Shown here one piece after another: positions 46,243 to 58,184 of a stretch of 64,000 bases of DNA (positions are counted from its first letter, which is position 1; each line of letters begins with the position of its first letter). This stretch comes from Asterella californica. Lineage: Eukaryota > Streptophyta > Marchantiopsida > Marchantiales > Aytoniaceae. The DNA is taken from positions 2,914,001 to 2,978,000 of the forward strand of contig JAYKYS010000014.1 of NCBI GenBank assembly GCA_036924285.1, written 5' to 3'. The translations under genes and the position numbers were made by a program. The notes under the pieces were generated by a model. It was not told where the DNA came from. It made no database searches and saw only the letters and a program-made list of their open reading frames with translations.

Positions 46243-47242
46243 CTCCCCTTCAAGCTCGTCTCTACATCCTGTACTCCTAGACAATGTCTGAAAGCATCAA
46301 ACTTATCTCTAGGCAATGCCTTAGTGAAGATATCGGTAACCTGATCTCATGTGCTCATATAACTAAGCTCAATCTCTCTTGCAAGGACCTTCTCTCTAAT
46401 AAAGTGATAGTGCACCTCAATGTGCTTCGTCCTAGCATGAAAAACAGGATTACTAGCTAACTTCATGCTGCTAATGTTGTCTGTATATACAACAATAGGA
46501 TCTGTACAGTCCACACCAGTATAAGATAGTAGACATCGAAGTCAAATTGATTCACATGTTACGTTCGTTGCTCCTCGATACTCTGCTTCTGTGGATGATA
46601 AAACAATTGTGGGTTGCTTCTTAGAAGCCTAGCTTATAGCAACACTTCCAAGTCCAAAAGCGTAATTTGACGTGGATCTCCTATTGGTACTTCCTACCCA
46701 ATCAGCATCTGTGGTGTCATGTAACAACAATCATCCACCGTATCGATAGTGAAGTCCGTACTGCATCGAGAACTTCACGTAGCGGAGGATCTTCTTGACA
46801 ACCTCAAAATGTGATCTCCGTGGTGACTACATGAATTGACTAATCAGACCGATGGCATAGCTCAAGTCTGGTCTGGTGATCGTCAAGTAGATACGACTCC
46901 CAACCATCTGTCTGTACATGCGTGGATCATCAAGTAACTTACCATCCTCTGCTCCTAGCTTTACCCCTTGCTCTAATGGTGTAGCAATGGGTTTGCAATC
47001 AAGCATATCAAATCTCTCAAGCATATTGAGAGCATACTGTCACTGTACAAACCAAACATCCTTCTCATCTCTAATGAACTCCACAGCAAGAAAATACTTG
47101 AGTTCTCTTAAGTCCATCATCTCGAACTCGGATTTCATGTGATCCTTGATCTGAGAAATAAGCTCCTCATAGTTATCGGTAATGATCAAGTCATCAACAT
47201 TGATGGTGATCACAACAATCTGGTCTTGTATTCGTAATCCAA
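46243..47242 (-). pseudogene. Copia reverse transcriptase (3' part) and RNase H
   Basis: The minus frame 47040-47242 carries 'DQIVVITINVDDLIITDN', with the RT active-site VDD at 47190-47201, then 'HMKSEFEMMDLRELKYFL'. Frame 46827-47024 has 'KPIATPLEQGVKL' and 'MVGSRIYLTITRPDLSYA'. RNase H follows in decayed form and ends 'FTKALPRDKF ... LKGSV' before the LTR. The N-terminal RT half is not upstream here. It lies on the plus strand at 62726-63505. Stops and shifts make it inactive. Confidence 0.85.
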
Positions 47243-48555
47243 ACGAGCAAGTGATGACCATAACAAGCACTGAGGAGGTACCGGACGAGTACAAAGAAAT
47301 TTGGAGTTTCCTTGCAGATGGATCTTTTCTAGAAGGTATGCATACTAGAGAAAGTAACTCGTTGATCAAGAGATGCAAACCTTATACCATGGTGAAGTAA
47401 TTCTATTTCATCAAGGAGCGGATGGATTATTAAGGAGAACAGCTGGTCAGAAGGAAGCTTTCAAGCTAATGCACGAGTTTCACGACGACATTGTTTGCAG
47501 AGATCACTTTGTTGGTAAGATAACCGCCTTCAAGATTTTGGATGTGGGTTATCATTGGAGAGATATTTTCAAGGAGTGTTTAGACTATTGCAAAACTTGT
47601 GACGTATGTCAAGCATTTGTCTACTAGAACACCTCCGTTAAGATCAATTCTAGTGTTAGGACCATTTGAGAAGTGAGGTATTGACTTTGTAGGTCCTCTT
47701 AATAAGACACCTCAGGCAATAGATACATTATAGTCGCCACGGATCACTGTAAAAAGTGGGTAGAGGCTAGACCTTTGAGAGAGACTAATGAAACAGAAGT
47801 GGGTAGATTCCCTATGAGAGAGGATCATCACAAGATTTGGATGTCCGTTAGAGTTGGTCTCAGATAGAGGAGGAGAGTTTGTAGGGAGCATGACTACTAC
47901 TATGCTACAACACTTTTCTATCAAGCCACGAGTAACGACGTCATACAAACCAAATGCTAATGGTCTTGCGGAGAAGATCAATCTTACACTTTGTACGATG
48001 CTCGTCAAAGATGCTGGTGTTGAGACTGCGAAACATACTTGAGATAAGAGACTACATGTCATCTTATGAGAGTATCGGACGACAACAAAGACTTCTACTG
48101 GGTATTCCTCATTTCGACTTATTTATGGAGTGGAGTCCAAGTTTTCAAACTATGCAACGAAAGTTGAAAAGATCAAGGGGAGAAGACGTCGTTAGATCAA
48201 GGAGGGAACAACTTATGGAGTTGGAAGAGACACGAGCGGTAGCAATGATACGGATGGAACGAGCTCAGGCGTATCAAAAAAGAGTTACGACAAACGATTG
48301 AGCAAGAGGGAAGTAAAACCTTTTCAAGTCAGAGATTGGGTAATGTTATATGATGTTATTCAAGAGGGTTAGGAAGAAGTTTCTTCCTAGATATTTTGGT
48401 CCTTTTGTTGTAGATAAGGTGTGGAGCAAGGATGACCATATATGACCTTCAGGAGTTGAGAGGAAGGAGATTCGATCGGATAAACCATGACAAGTTGAAG
48501 TTGTTTCATCGACAAAAGTTCTCTTTTCACTCTGAGGACGGAGCGAAAACTTAGT
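47243..48555 (+). pseudogene. Gypsy-E integrase region, decayed
   Basis: Plus frames give 'VPDEYKEIWSFLADGSFLEG' and 'LFHQGADGLLRR'. An integrase zinc block follows (H-x-FHDD ... C-KTC-DVC, about 47478-47620), then 'VATDHCKKWVEA', 'VSDRGGEF' (about 47854-47877) and a Glu in 'ANGLAEKIN'. These are the D-D-E core pieces of a Ty3/gypsy integrase in three frames. The RNase H that should precede it lies on the minus strand at 63508-63711. It is inactive. Confidence 0.8.
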
Positions 48556-48567
48556 CCGGGGATAAAA

Positions 48568-49454
48568 TGTAACGACATATGTTACGCATAGGAAGTTTAT
48601 CTATTAGTAAAGTGTTTAGTTATAACTAAGTGTGGAGAATGTTTATTTGCTGCCTAAGTACTTTAAGGATGTATAAAGTTAGTCATGACTAGCTAAAGTT
48701 AGTTATGGTTAAACTTAGTTGTACTTTTGGACAGAATTCAAATATTTCTTAAAGAGTGAGCACTACTATCTTGTCATCTTGTCTAAAAGGTAGAAATGAG
48801 GTAGAAAGTATCTCTTATATCCTTTTTGACTTGATATTAGTGGTGGGATTAAAGTTGTGGACTTTGTGGGCATTAAAAACAAGAAGAGATTCCACATGTC
48901 TCTTTTTTAGTGGGTCCTAGTGTAGAAGAGATGGAAATATAAGATTCCTTAAGAATATTCTAAAATCCTTCTAGAAGTTGTTGACTTTGAAGGAATAAGC
49001 CCATGTGAAAAGATAAGAAGCCCATGAGATTAATGCTTTTACCTTAAATAATATCTTAATAAAATCTGGTAAAAATAGTTACGGCTGAGTTACCGGAAGA
49101 TATCAAAATAAAAACCTAGAATGTATAAATAGAGGAATAGAGAAGAGCTCCTCATCCTTGTTTTCACATTGTCGTAATGACAACTTGAGCAATATAGAGA
49201 GAATGTGATGTTTTAGCATGTGAGAACTTAAGAGACGTCGTTAGAATGAAGAATTTTAGTTGATGAGTTTATGGGTGTGTGAATGATTTAACATAGCATG
49301 TTTCTCTTCAAGTTCATGGTGTGCTTCCATCAAAGCCATCAGAGGTGACCCTTGAGTGAGAGATAAGCCCGACATGTTGCAGATTCATCGATCACTATCG
49401 TGGAGGTTGAGAGATTGAGGGATAGTTGATCGATACGACCACAGAGGGTTTACA
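48568..49454 (+). mobile_element. Gypsy-E 3' LTR
   Basis: It starts TGTAA at 48568, after a purine-rich stretch (GTCCGGGGATAAAA), and ends TTACA at 49450-49454, giving matching inverted ends. A TATA box (GTATAAATAG) is near 49121. The next bases are copia gag sequence, so gypsy-E inserted into an older copia copy. Confidence 0.7.
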
Positions 49455-49539
49455 ATTCCTGCAACTACTGCAAGAAGCAAGACCACAATGCGAATCAGTG
49501 CTACAAGCGACAGAACAATCAAAGGCAGCAATATGATAA
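49455..49539 (+). pseudogene. Copia gag fragment with zinc knuckle
   Basis: It is close to 51710-51770 and encodes an intact CCHC knuckle, 'CNYCKKQDHNANQC'. In the longer copy the last Cys is lost. The fragment is stranded between the gypsy-E LTR and LTR-C, so it must come from an older copia element hit by both. Confidence 0.75.
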
Positions 49540-50037
49540 TGTCACGTCAGTTTGGCAACTCGGTTAGGTTGACCGAGTGCGAAGTGATGAATCTTGGTAA
49601 GGCCGTTAGTGCCATTAGAGAAAGTTGGTGGGAGTGCCCACTAGGGATATACTTCGCAGGTAAGGCTTGGAGATCTTAGTTCTTCAAGTTAAGCCATCAA
49701 GCTCCTAGCTATGGTGGGTAGTCTTAGGGAGTGCAATCTGGATTCTCTACGAGCACAGAGTGGATTTGGCTCGACTGTAGTGATTGTCTAGTGCCTGTTG
49801 GCATGATGGAGTGAGTAAACATCATTTTATCACTTGAAGAACTCAGATTGCGAGACCTGGTTGAGAGTTTTCAGGTCGCAAATTGCTGCCGGTGGTATCT
49901 CTGGAGTTGGCAGATTGTTGATATCTTCGATTTGCGGGTGCGTGCGTGCGTGAAGTGGTTCGTTTCGATGTTGTGATCGATCGCTGTGTGGATTGCTGTC
50001 ATCTGAACTTATTCTTGGTTGATTTGGTGGTAAGGTA
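49540..50037 (+). mobile_element. Front part of LTR-C, cut by the copia insertion
   Basis: It starts TGTCACGTCAGTTTGGCA and aligns with the reverse complements of 57700-58184 and 25760-26217. It breaks off at AGGTA (50033-50037), where the copia 5' LTR starts. The continuation expected there (AGGTAGTGCGGAAGCGC) is found after the copia 3' LTR at 46019 and leftward on the minus strand. Confidence 0.8.
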
Positions 50038-50264
50038 TGTTGATATAGTCCCAAGCTCTAGTAGATCGATGGCTAACATTAGCCGGAGTGGTTAGGGTTG
50101 TTAGAGTTAGTTAGAGGGCTAATCCATCATTAGGGTTTCCCTTGTACTCACCTCCACTATATATACAGAGAGAGGCAAAGTCTCTCTCATCTAATTCCTA
50201 TTTTACTTCTTTGTCTACTCGCTCTCTCTTCTTGGAGTGTCCTCGAAGTATCGATCTTTCTACA
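50038..50264 (+). mobile_element. Copia 5' LTR
   Basis: TGTTGATATAG ... CTTTCTACA, 227 bp. It contains CTATATATACAGAGAGAGGC, a likely TATA region near 50156-50165, and nearly matches the minus-strand LTR at 46025-46242 (218 bp). Confidence 0.9.
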
Positions 50265-50276
50265 TGATATCAGAGC
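50265..50276 (+). promoter_or_regulatory. Copia primer-binding site
   Basis: TGATATCAGAGC directly after the 5' LTR differs by one base from the usual initiator Met-tRNA primer site TGGTATCAGAGC. Confidence 0.85.
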
Positions 50277-50952
50277 TGGTGAGAGCGTGTGTCCTTGCTG
50301 ATGAGCAAGATGGGAGATTGGAGTACAGGAGAGAGCAGCAGGAGTTGTGCTTGATGTCGAGCACTATCCTGCTGATGCGTTCGGATGAGACAAAACCGTT
50401 TCTTTCGTCACCAGAAACTTTGAACGTGATTTCAGAGGCCTAGACGATTTTTTTTCGCTGAAATTTGTCGACCAATCCTTTTTAGATTATCTTGTTTAGA
50501 AGGTATGAATTGTGTACTCGGTCAAGTTTCAGTCGATTTGGAGATTTCTAACGGCAGATTTTCAATTGGATCTTTTTAGACGAAAATGAAAGTTTTAGGA
50601 CTTGAGTCTAAAACAAATCTTATTCCGAATATGGGTGGAAAAATGTTGAAAAATTGGGTATGGATGGATGTTGAAAAATTTTGAAAATTTTGAAGGGTCG
50701 CACACTCATTTTGACCTCGTTTGGTCTCTTTTTGACCTTTTCTTGATGTGTTCTTTCGACGTTTCCGTCGTGTTTTGTACACTTACAGTTCGCGAACATG
50801 TTCTTTCTTCATTGTCGCTGCAGGAGGAGTTTGCGGAGTCGTCTCGTTGTGACTTGTGACAACTCTTGACTGCGCGGTGTGGACGGACGAGTTTCGTGAA
50901 GGATCTGTGAGTTTTTTCGCGTACAAAACAGAGCAATTTCGACATTGCGGCT

Positions 50953-51798
50953 ATGACGGAGTCTGTGTCTTTGATCACTGGAGAGAAGCTCGACAAGAAC
51001 AACTATCAAGTGTGGAAGTTCTTGATGACGACTTTCTTGTAGAGACAAGATCTATGGAATCTTATCACTGAGGAGGAGAAAGCGCCTGAAGTATCAATTT
51101 CTGATCCGAAATTCAAGGAGTGGAAGAAGCGCTCATATCAAGCTATTCACTACATCGCGCTGACAGTCTCAGCATCGATGATCGGTCACATTCAAGATTG
51201 CGATACGCCCAAGAAAGCTTGAGATGCACTCGTGCGTCTGTTTCACTCCGGAACAGAGGCGCGGAAGCTGCAATTGCTGCAGCAGTTCAACACCGTGAAG
51301 AAGGGGTTGATGTGCATCAACGACTATGTGAACCATGTCAAGCAGCTCATGGATCAACTATCCTCTGTCAAAGTTGAGATTGATCCCACTGTCTTAATCG
51401 GAGTCACATTGCAGGGACTGTCTGCAGAGTACAAACAGTTCATAACATCGATTTCGACCAGAGAACCCTTTCTGCGGTTTTATGAGCTTGTTCCTATGAT
51501 GTTAGGAGAGGAGCTGCGCCTACTGGGGAGTTCTACTTCGACGGATCAGCAAGAATCTGTCTATTTTGCAGGTTCTGGAGGATCTCGAGGTAGAGGTCGT
51601 GGCAAAGATGCTGGACGTGGACGAGGTCGCGGACAGCAACAACAATCGCAGCAGCAGCAGAACCAGCAACAGTCTGATTCCAACAACAATCAGAGAAGAG
51701 CGTCTAGTTCCTGCAACTACTGCAAGAAGCAAGGCCACTATGCGAATCAAAGACAACAACAGGACAACAACCCCCAACAAGGTAACAACAACCAGTAA
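50953..51798 (+). pseudogene. Copia gag
   Basis: The frame from ATG 50953 starts 'MTESVSLITGEKLDKNNYQVW', the usual start of a Ty1/copia gag. It has stops at 51040-51042 and 51220-51222. From 51232 it is open ('LLQQFNTVKKGLMCINDYVNHVKQL', 'TLQGLSAEYKQF'), then shows an RG- and Gln/Asn-rich stretch. The knuckle 'CNYCKKQGHYANQ' has its last Cys replaced. It is probably non-functional. Confidence 0.85.
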
Positions 51799-52123
51799 GT
51801 CTATGCAATCATTGAGCATGTCTATTCGGAGCAGTTGCTGATTATTACGCATCAGAGTTATGCGGCTTTCGAGCCACAGACTGACTAGGTGATCGACTCC
51901 GGTGCCACCAGTCACATGACTCCCCATCAGGAGCGGTTTAGTTCACTCGAGCCTGTGGAGACTCCACAGTTTATGGTGACAAGAGATGACACCAAGCACA
52001 AGATCTAGCACAAGGGTAACATTCCACTTGACATTCCTACTTCAACGTTTATTGGTATACGGGTGTCTTACATGTACCCACGTTGACTAGAAACCTGCTA
52101 TCTGTAGGACAGTTGATAGAGCA
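51799..52123 (+). pseudogene. Copia protease
   Basis: 'VIDSGATSHMT' with the catalytic D-S-G lies at about 51889-51921, directly after an in-frame stop at 51886-51888. More stops follow. Its place between gag and integrase is standard for copia. Confidence 0.75.
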
Positions 52124-53371
52124 GTGCGCTTCAATAAAGATGGATGCTTTATTGAAGATTCGGATGGCACTGTCATAGCTCGAGGTATCAAGAGTGGTAG
52201 GATGTTTAAACTAGATGCATCTGCGCCTAAGTTACAGGTTGTCATGTATAGACAGAGTGGTCCAGTAGTATCTGACATTGATATCTGGCACAAGCGAATT
52301 GGACACATGAACTTTCAGAGGCTGAAAAGCCTTCCGAGTTCTGACCTGGTTACATGTCTGTCCAAATTCAAATCCAATGAGCCCATTGGAGTCTGTGCAG
52401 CATGTTAATTCGGCAAGCAAGCTAGACAGCCCTTTAAGGGATCAGGTAGTAGAGCGAACAAGCTTTTGGAGCTTGTTTACACTGATGTATGGACTGCTTC
52501 TCAGCCAAGTATGACCGATTTTCAATACTTCATGTCGTTCATTGATGATCATCCGCGTTATACTTGGATCTATTTGTTGAGAAACAAATCCTCTGCCGAA
52601 GTACTGTCAGCATTTCAAACTTTTCGTAAGTTGGTGGAGAAACAGTCTGGAGCATCTATCCTCTGTCTAAGATCTGATGGAGGAGGCAAGTTTCTTTCTA
52701 GAGAGTTTGATGCATATTTACGTGAGCATGGCATCCGATGCTAGAAGACCTGTAGCTACAATCCGCAGCAGAACGAGGTTACAGAGTGCAAGAATCGACA
52801 CATAGCAGAAGCTGCTCGTGCGATGTTGAATGAGAAGACCATGCCTAGACCTTACTGGGCAGAAGTTATTTCATGTGCGGTGTATCTGATGAACCGGACG
52901 TCTACAGCGGCAGTCCACAGCAAGACATCAATGAAGGTCTTCACAGACAGTAAGCCTGATTACTCTTTTCTTAAAGTTTTCGAATGTATCTGTTATGTGC
53001 ACATATCTGATGAAAGACGTAAGAAACTAGATCCGAAAGCAGATAGATGTATCTTCCTTGGTTATGCTTCTGATACGAAAGGATATAGGTGCTACAATCC
53101 TTCATCCAAGCAGTTCTATATCAGTAGAGATGTCGTTTTGGATGAGCTACCGTCTTGGTTTGCACCTGCACTTGTCGTAGCCATCCCTGTACCTACTGTA
53201 GAACCAAGGAGTCAGTCCACTGTAGTACCTCAGAGTAGTACGTTGAGTGGAGGATCTGGAGAAGTCATAGATTCTAGATCACAATCAGTTGCACCTAGAG
53301 CTGTTGTTAACGCTAGAGTCCACGTAACACAGCCTAGTGGAACTAGTGTAGTTTCTACACAAGATGAGCGC
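52124..53371 (+). pseudogene. Copia integrase
   Basis: GAG-pre-integrase zinc block 'WHKRIGHMN ... CAAC' (52124-52408), then the core 'LELVYTDVW' (about 52469), 'LRSDGGGKF' (about 52669) and 'NEVTECKNR' with the catalytic Glu (about 52771-52797). 'DPKADRCIFLGYA' (about 53033) is the hallmark copia C-terminal block. Stops at 52406 and 52742 break it. At 53371 the frame is cut by the 9.35-kb block and resumes in register at 62730. Confidence 0.85.
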
Positions 53372-55484
53372 TGTCGTGATGTGAATCATTTTACATTGTA
53401 AATAATTCACCTCTCTGTCAGACGTTAGTATCTCTAAGCGAAGTTAGGACCTCAGAGAAGTCGAGTTTTGATGATGATATATATTTTGAGGCTTAGAAGG
53501 TTAATTACCATGTTGATAGAGTTAAGATCATGGCTTGTACTTACATGTCGCCCATGCATGCTTCCTAGCAAGATTAGGTTACCTTTCGAGATTACGTGTC
53601 GCTTTACATGTCTTCGCATGTAGTTTAGGGGTTACGCTGGCACTTTAGGGGCTTGACGTGGTAGCCTATGTATGAAATTAAGTCACCACGTGGTTTGGGA
53701 CACAAAAGGATAGGGGAGTGAAGCTATGAGCTCCCATTGGTCCAATTTTGTCTTTGTGTACTGCTAAACTTAGTAGTAGGGGTCTTAAGAGGAGTTCGAG
53801 CATTTGGAGAGAGGACTTCGAAATCTGAGAGCACAAGGAGATAGGGTTCGTCGTGCCAAGCACTGTCAGCAAAATTTTTGATCGATTTGGAGCAATAAAG
53901 AAGGAGTTATGGCTGATTGAAGTTCGATTTGTGCCAGAATTGCAGCACTTCTGTTGATTTTGGGGTTTTCGGTGTCAATCGCAGTAGATTTGAGAAAATC
54001 GCTTCAAACCTTAGAGGTCTCGTTCATTGGCAGCAGGTGACTGGGTATTCAGGGCTTCAGGCGTTATATCAAAGATGCAAGGGGTCTGCTTCTTATTATT
54101 CAGAACTGAACTTCGTACGTACAGACTGTCACAAGGGGGTAGCTTAAGGAGCTAGCTTGCGCCTGCGATCTGTCAACGGACGGTTCGGGAGATTTAGGAG
54201 TCCAATGCAAGCGCTCAAGGCGTCGTTGGGTTCAGATCTGTGCAGGCTACGCACTGGTTCAAACGGTTTGGGAAGAGACGGATCGGGGAGTGCGTACTGA
54301 GTGAAATTGAGACGCAGGAAGCAGATTTGGAGTTTTCAATTACTTGTGAAGGAGAGTTGGACCGTTCGGGCCGTTCCGGAGTCCAAACTTGTTGTCCTTG
54401 GATCCAACGAGATCAGAACACCGAGTTCTACAGGAAATTGAAGACGATACCAGTTTTCATCGGACGGTTTGGAAGTTCTGAGTGAAATTGGCTCGCAGGG
54501 AAGCGCTTACATCAGATTTTCGTTCACCTACGATCTGAGGTTGGACTGTTCTTCACGATCGGTGAGCCAAGCTCTTCGTTCTTGGTGCTTACGCGATCAA
54601 GGAGTCTTCATCTACTCATAGGAGAAGACCGTGTGCGGATTGGATTGTTGGTTTGGGTGTGGTGAGCAAGTTTGTGCCGCAGGGAGCTGATTTACGTCAG
54701 TTTTTTTGCAACCTGTGACCAAATTTCTTGCGTGATTTTGCAAGGGGAACTCCAAATGACTTGTTTGGAGTCTTGTTGGGTTCAGGGTAGCTAGATCTAT
54801 CTGCCAGGGAAGACGGATATCAGTTTGGACGATCCATTAGTGCGTGGTGTGCGGTTTTAAGCCGCAGGGAGGAATTTTTGAAGGTTCGGTCACCTACGAC
54901 CGAAAATCAGCGATATCTCGACTATCGGGAGTCGGATCTGAAGGTTTCCTGGGTTAACGGAGTCAGCGGAGAAGACCCTATCAACATCTGAAGTCCGTTC
55001 AGTGAAAAGAGGAAGTTCACAAATAAGTCTTTTTTGATTTCTTCGCTACGGGTTTTACTCTTTTGAGTTCATTAGAGTTCTGGTTGGCTGTATACAGCTT
55101 GTGGTAGCTAGCTTTAGCTAAGAGCTTATACATGGATGTGGTTTGGACTTGGGTTTGGATCACGTGATACTGTTGTGGCTCTGGTTGTTAGCAAAGAGAA
55201 GTTTCTCTTGCTTTGAGCTACACTTCGGTGGTTTTGGGGCAGGGTTGTGATTCAAGGGTTGTTTTCAGGGGCTTTTGAAGCAGGTTACAGACTGCTGGTG
55301 GTCTGGTTCTCAGTCCTTTGCTCTTAGGAGAAAGAACCGACAGTGTTCATACATTTGGAGTGTATATATCGCAGCGTTCGTTTTTGTGGTTGTTTTTCTC
55401 TGTCTTGTCTCTGTTTCAGCACACAACATCTCCACAGCTTGGAACCTCGCGTTTTCCTGGACATCCTTCACGTAATATCCGACA
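53372..55484 (+). mobile_element. LTR-A/B hybrid at the left end of the inserted block
   Basis: The first ~680 bp (TGTCGTGATGTGAATCATTT...) match LTR-A. From about 54030 to 55465 it matches the reverse complement of the LTR-B at 10530-11945. It ends CCGACA at 55479-55484. The left flank is GCGC (53368-53371). The frame-like stretches inside (53917-54147, 54240-54485, 55275-55587) are not recognised. Confidence 0.7.
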
Positions 55485-56460
55485 CGATAGCGTGCTTGAA
55501 TGTCGGTTGCATAAGGCACCATGGCGAAGTCAAATATTTCTCTCGTCCAGCATGTTGAGCTCTAGCTTTGGTCCATGGTCATGTTGAGTCCAGCTTTGGT
55601 TGAGCTCTCGCTCAGCCAAATCAAAGACAAACGTCAACATCGGAGGGGTGTCTTTAAGAAGAGTTGCATCTTTGACTCTCCTACGCAGCTCCCTGTCTAG
55701 TATCTCGTACCATAACTGGACTGCCTACGCTTCCATCACCCCTTGGATAACGCTGATCAACCGCCTCATGCGAGTAACGTCTCGCATAGGCTCTGTCCAG
55801 TCTTTCGGTGGAACTCCTGCAGACTCCTCAACTTGTTGATCCGTACACCCTGATAGTTCTTCCTCAAACACTGGAAGAACTGAACCACATGGTTAAACCT
55901 TGGTGGTGTCTCACTCACACTACCACCTGCTCTACTACTAGTGGACGCATCGCTGGTAGTAGGTACTCTGTCACGTATTGATGTATCACTACTAATGGCA
56001 CTCAAACTCACAAGTGCTACGCCTCTCGAAACTGTGCTGGTAGTGATAGAAACATAGTTGGGAGATCAATGTTGTCTCCACAACTCAATCTCCACAATGT
56101 AGTCTTGTCGGAACTCATGATAATCGTCCATCGGCGGTCCCTCCAAATGTTGAAACAAACCTTTCTACGTCATGAAAGGTGTGGAAGGGTTCGTTCCAAC
56201 ATTGGAGGTTCCGCATCTGTTGCAGATCGCACCAACTGTTAAATTCTTGGATGAAGTCATCCAGCTCAATGATACTCATCGTATCCGAGTAACGTCAAGG
56301 CCCCTTCGTGGTCCCATAGATCTCGTCCATATCTCATAATAACGGTGTGATGACACTAGACTCAACATCAGAAAATGTACTGTCTGCATCTGACTCGTCT
56401 TCAAGAACAACCGACGGCAATGGTGTAGGTAGTTGATACCTCATCTCACTTTATGTGTAC
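55485..56460 (-). pseudogene. Gypsy-C gag, copy c (truncated)
   Basis: Reverse-complement alignment with 22430-23222: 'EFHRKTGQSLCETLLA', 'SETPPRFNHVVQFF' and 'RVPTTSDASTSSRAGGSVS' in frame 55766-56011. The zinc-knuckle half is missing. A 35-bp phrase with CATGTTGAG is locally duplicated near 55549-55600. It is inactive. Confidence 0.65.
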
Positions 56461-58184
56461 CTACTGTCCAAGAAGTCCCCACCAGAACCTCTCGAGAACT
56501 CCGTGATGATAGAAAAACATACTCTCCAACCAGAATGTCGAAATCTCCATCACCACAGTAAACATCACTTGCATAACCCCGCTCCTATTGAGCTCACTTA
56601 TCCTCTACTAGGACGGTCAAGGACAACATGTACCTGTCATCATCACAGGCAGCCTCTCACGGTCTGTTGGTCGTCACGCCAACCGCACCGTGAGAGAAAG
56701 AAAGATAATCTGACTGGTCGCAACCCCAATCTTACTATCGATAACACACTCGAGTGAACTCACTCCAAAAATCAAGCGCCAACACAAGCAAATGATGTGC
56801 AGAAACAAGAAGTAGAATATGGAGAGGTTTCAACCACAAGAAGTCCAAATGATAACCCTCCACACTCAAACATTCACATAAAGAAAAACCCAATCTCACT
56901 CGGACTGAGATCTCTTTTTCGGTGATCACATGCACAATATATGATCACCAACTGTCGTAACTGGTACTTAAGGTTGCTAACTAGATGTCTACACTTCTAG
57001 TTGCTCCAAAAGTATCTCCGTGATAGCTCTACTAGCTCACTCATGACAACTGCTACCAACTATCTCCATACGCGTCTCTATGATATACAACCACTACCAC
57101 AACAATAGCTTTCCTCTAGTATGAGGTCGTCATACCACTCCTTTAGGAACATGCGAAAAGGTCTCCTACTATCTCAAAAAAATCCATAAGTACTTGCATG
57201 TATCTCTAGAAGACAACAAGAGCTATTGGTCTAGTGGTAAAGCCAAAGCTAAGACTGCAGAGTTAAGGGTACAAGTTCAAGAATAGTGTTGGGATGGATG
57301 ACTTACTCGTTTTACACTCCTCACACAATTGAAACTTGTATACCTCTCTCACGTACGCCAGCAAGCTGGCCCACGGTGGGCTCGGGCTCCGCTCCGCCTC
57401 CGCACTCCGCTATCACGCTTCCTCACTCACGCACCTCTGCTCCTCGAAGGGCAGGTTTACTTCAGATATTGTACCACCTGCGACCTTCTTCGGCTTGTAA
57501 CTTCTTTGATCCTTCACCAAATCGAATGATTTTTTATGCATTGGAATGATCTTCCCAACGCGCACTTACTTCATTCTTCAGCACCACAATTTGTTGACTC
57601 ATGCCAACCTGACGTCCGTTGACGCACTTCTATCGACCTCAAATTGACCACAAAAACACGTCACAAGAAATTCTAGCAGCGCTTCCGCACTACCTCATCA
57701 CCAAATTGACCAAGAACAGGTTCAAACAATTAATCCATATAGCGATCGATCACCCAACCAAAAAGAACTACTCCGCGCACACACGCACCCGCCAATCAAA
57801 GGTATCAACGATCTGTCCACTCCGGAGATATCACCGGCTGAAATCCGTGACCTGGAAGCTCTCAATCAGACCTTGCAATCTGAGTTCTTCAAGTGATAAA
57901 CGGTATATACTCACTCCATCATGCCAACAGGCACTAAACAATCACTAAAGTCGAGCCAAATCCACTATGTGCTCGTAGAGACTCGGATTGCACTCACAAA
58001 GACTATCCACCATAGCTAGGAGCTTGAAGGCTCAACTTGAACAACTAAGATCTCCAAGCTCTACCTGTGAAGTATACCCCTAGTGGGTCATCCCAAGAAC
58101 TCGCCCTAACGGCACTAATGGCCCTATCAGGATTCGTCATTCTGCACTCAGTCAACCTAGCCGGGGTGTCAAACTGACATGACA
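56461..58184 (-). mobile_element. Gypsy-C leader and LTR-C, copy c
   Basis: Uninterrupted leader and LTR-C on the minus strand, starting TGTCATGTCAGTTTGACACC at 58184. It serves as the reference for the interrupted copies a and b, and includes the C/G-rich GGGCTCGGGCTCCGCTCCGC block and a tRNA-like segment at 57220-57292. The pol of this copy is absent. Confidence 0.65.
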
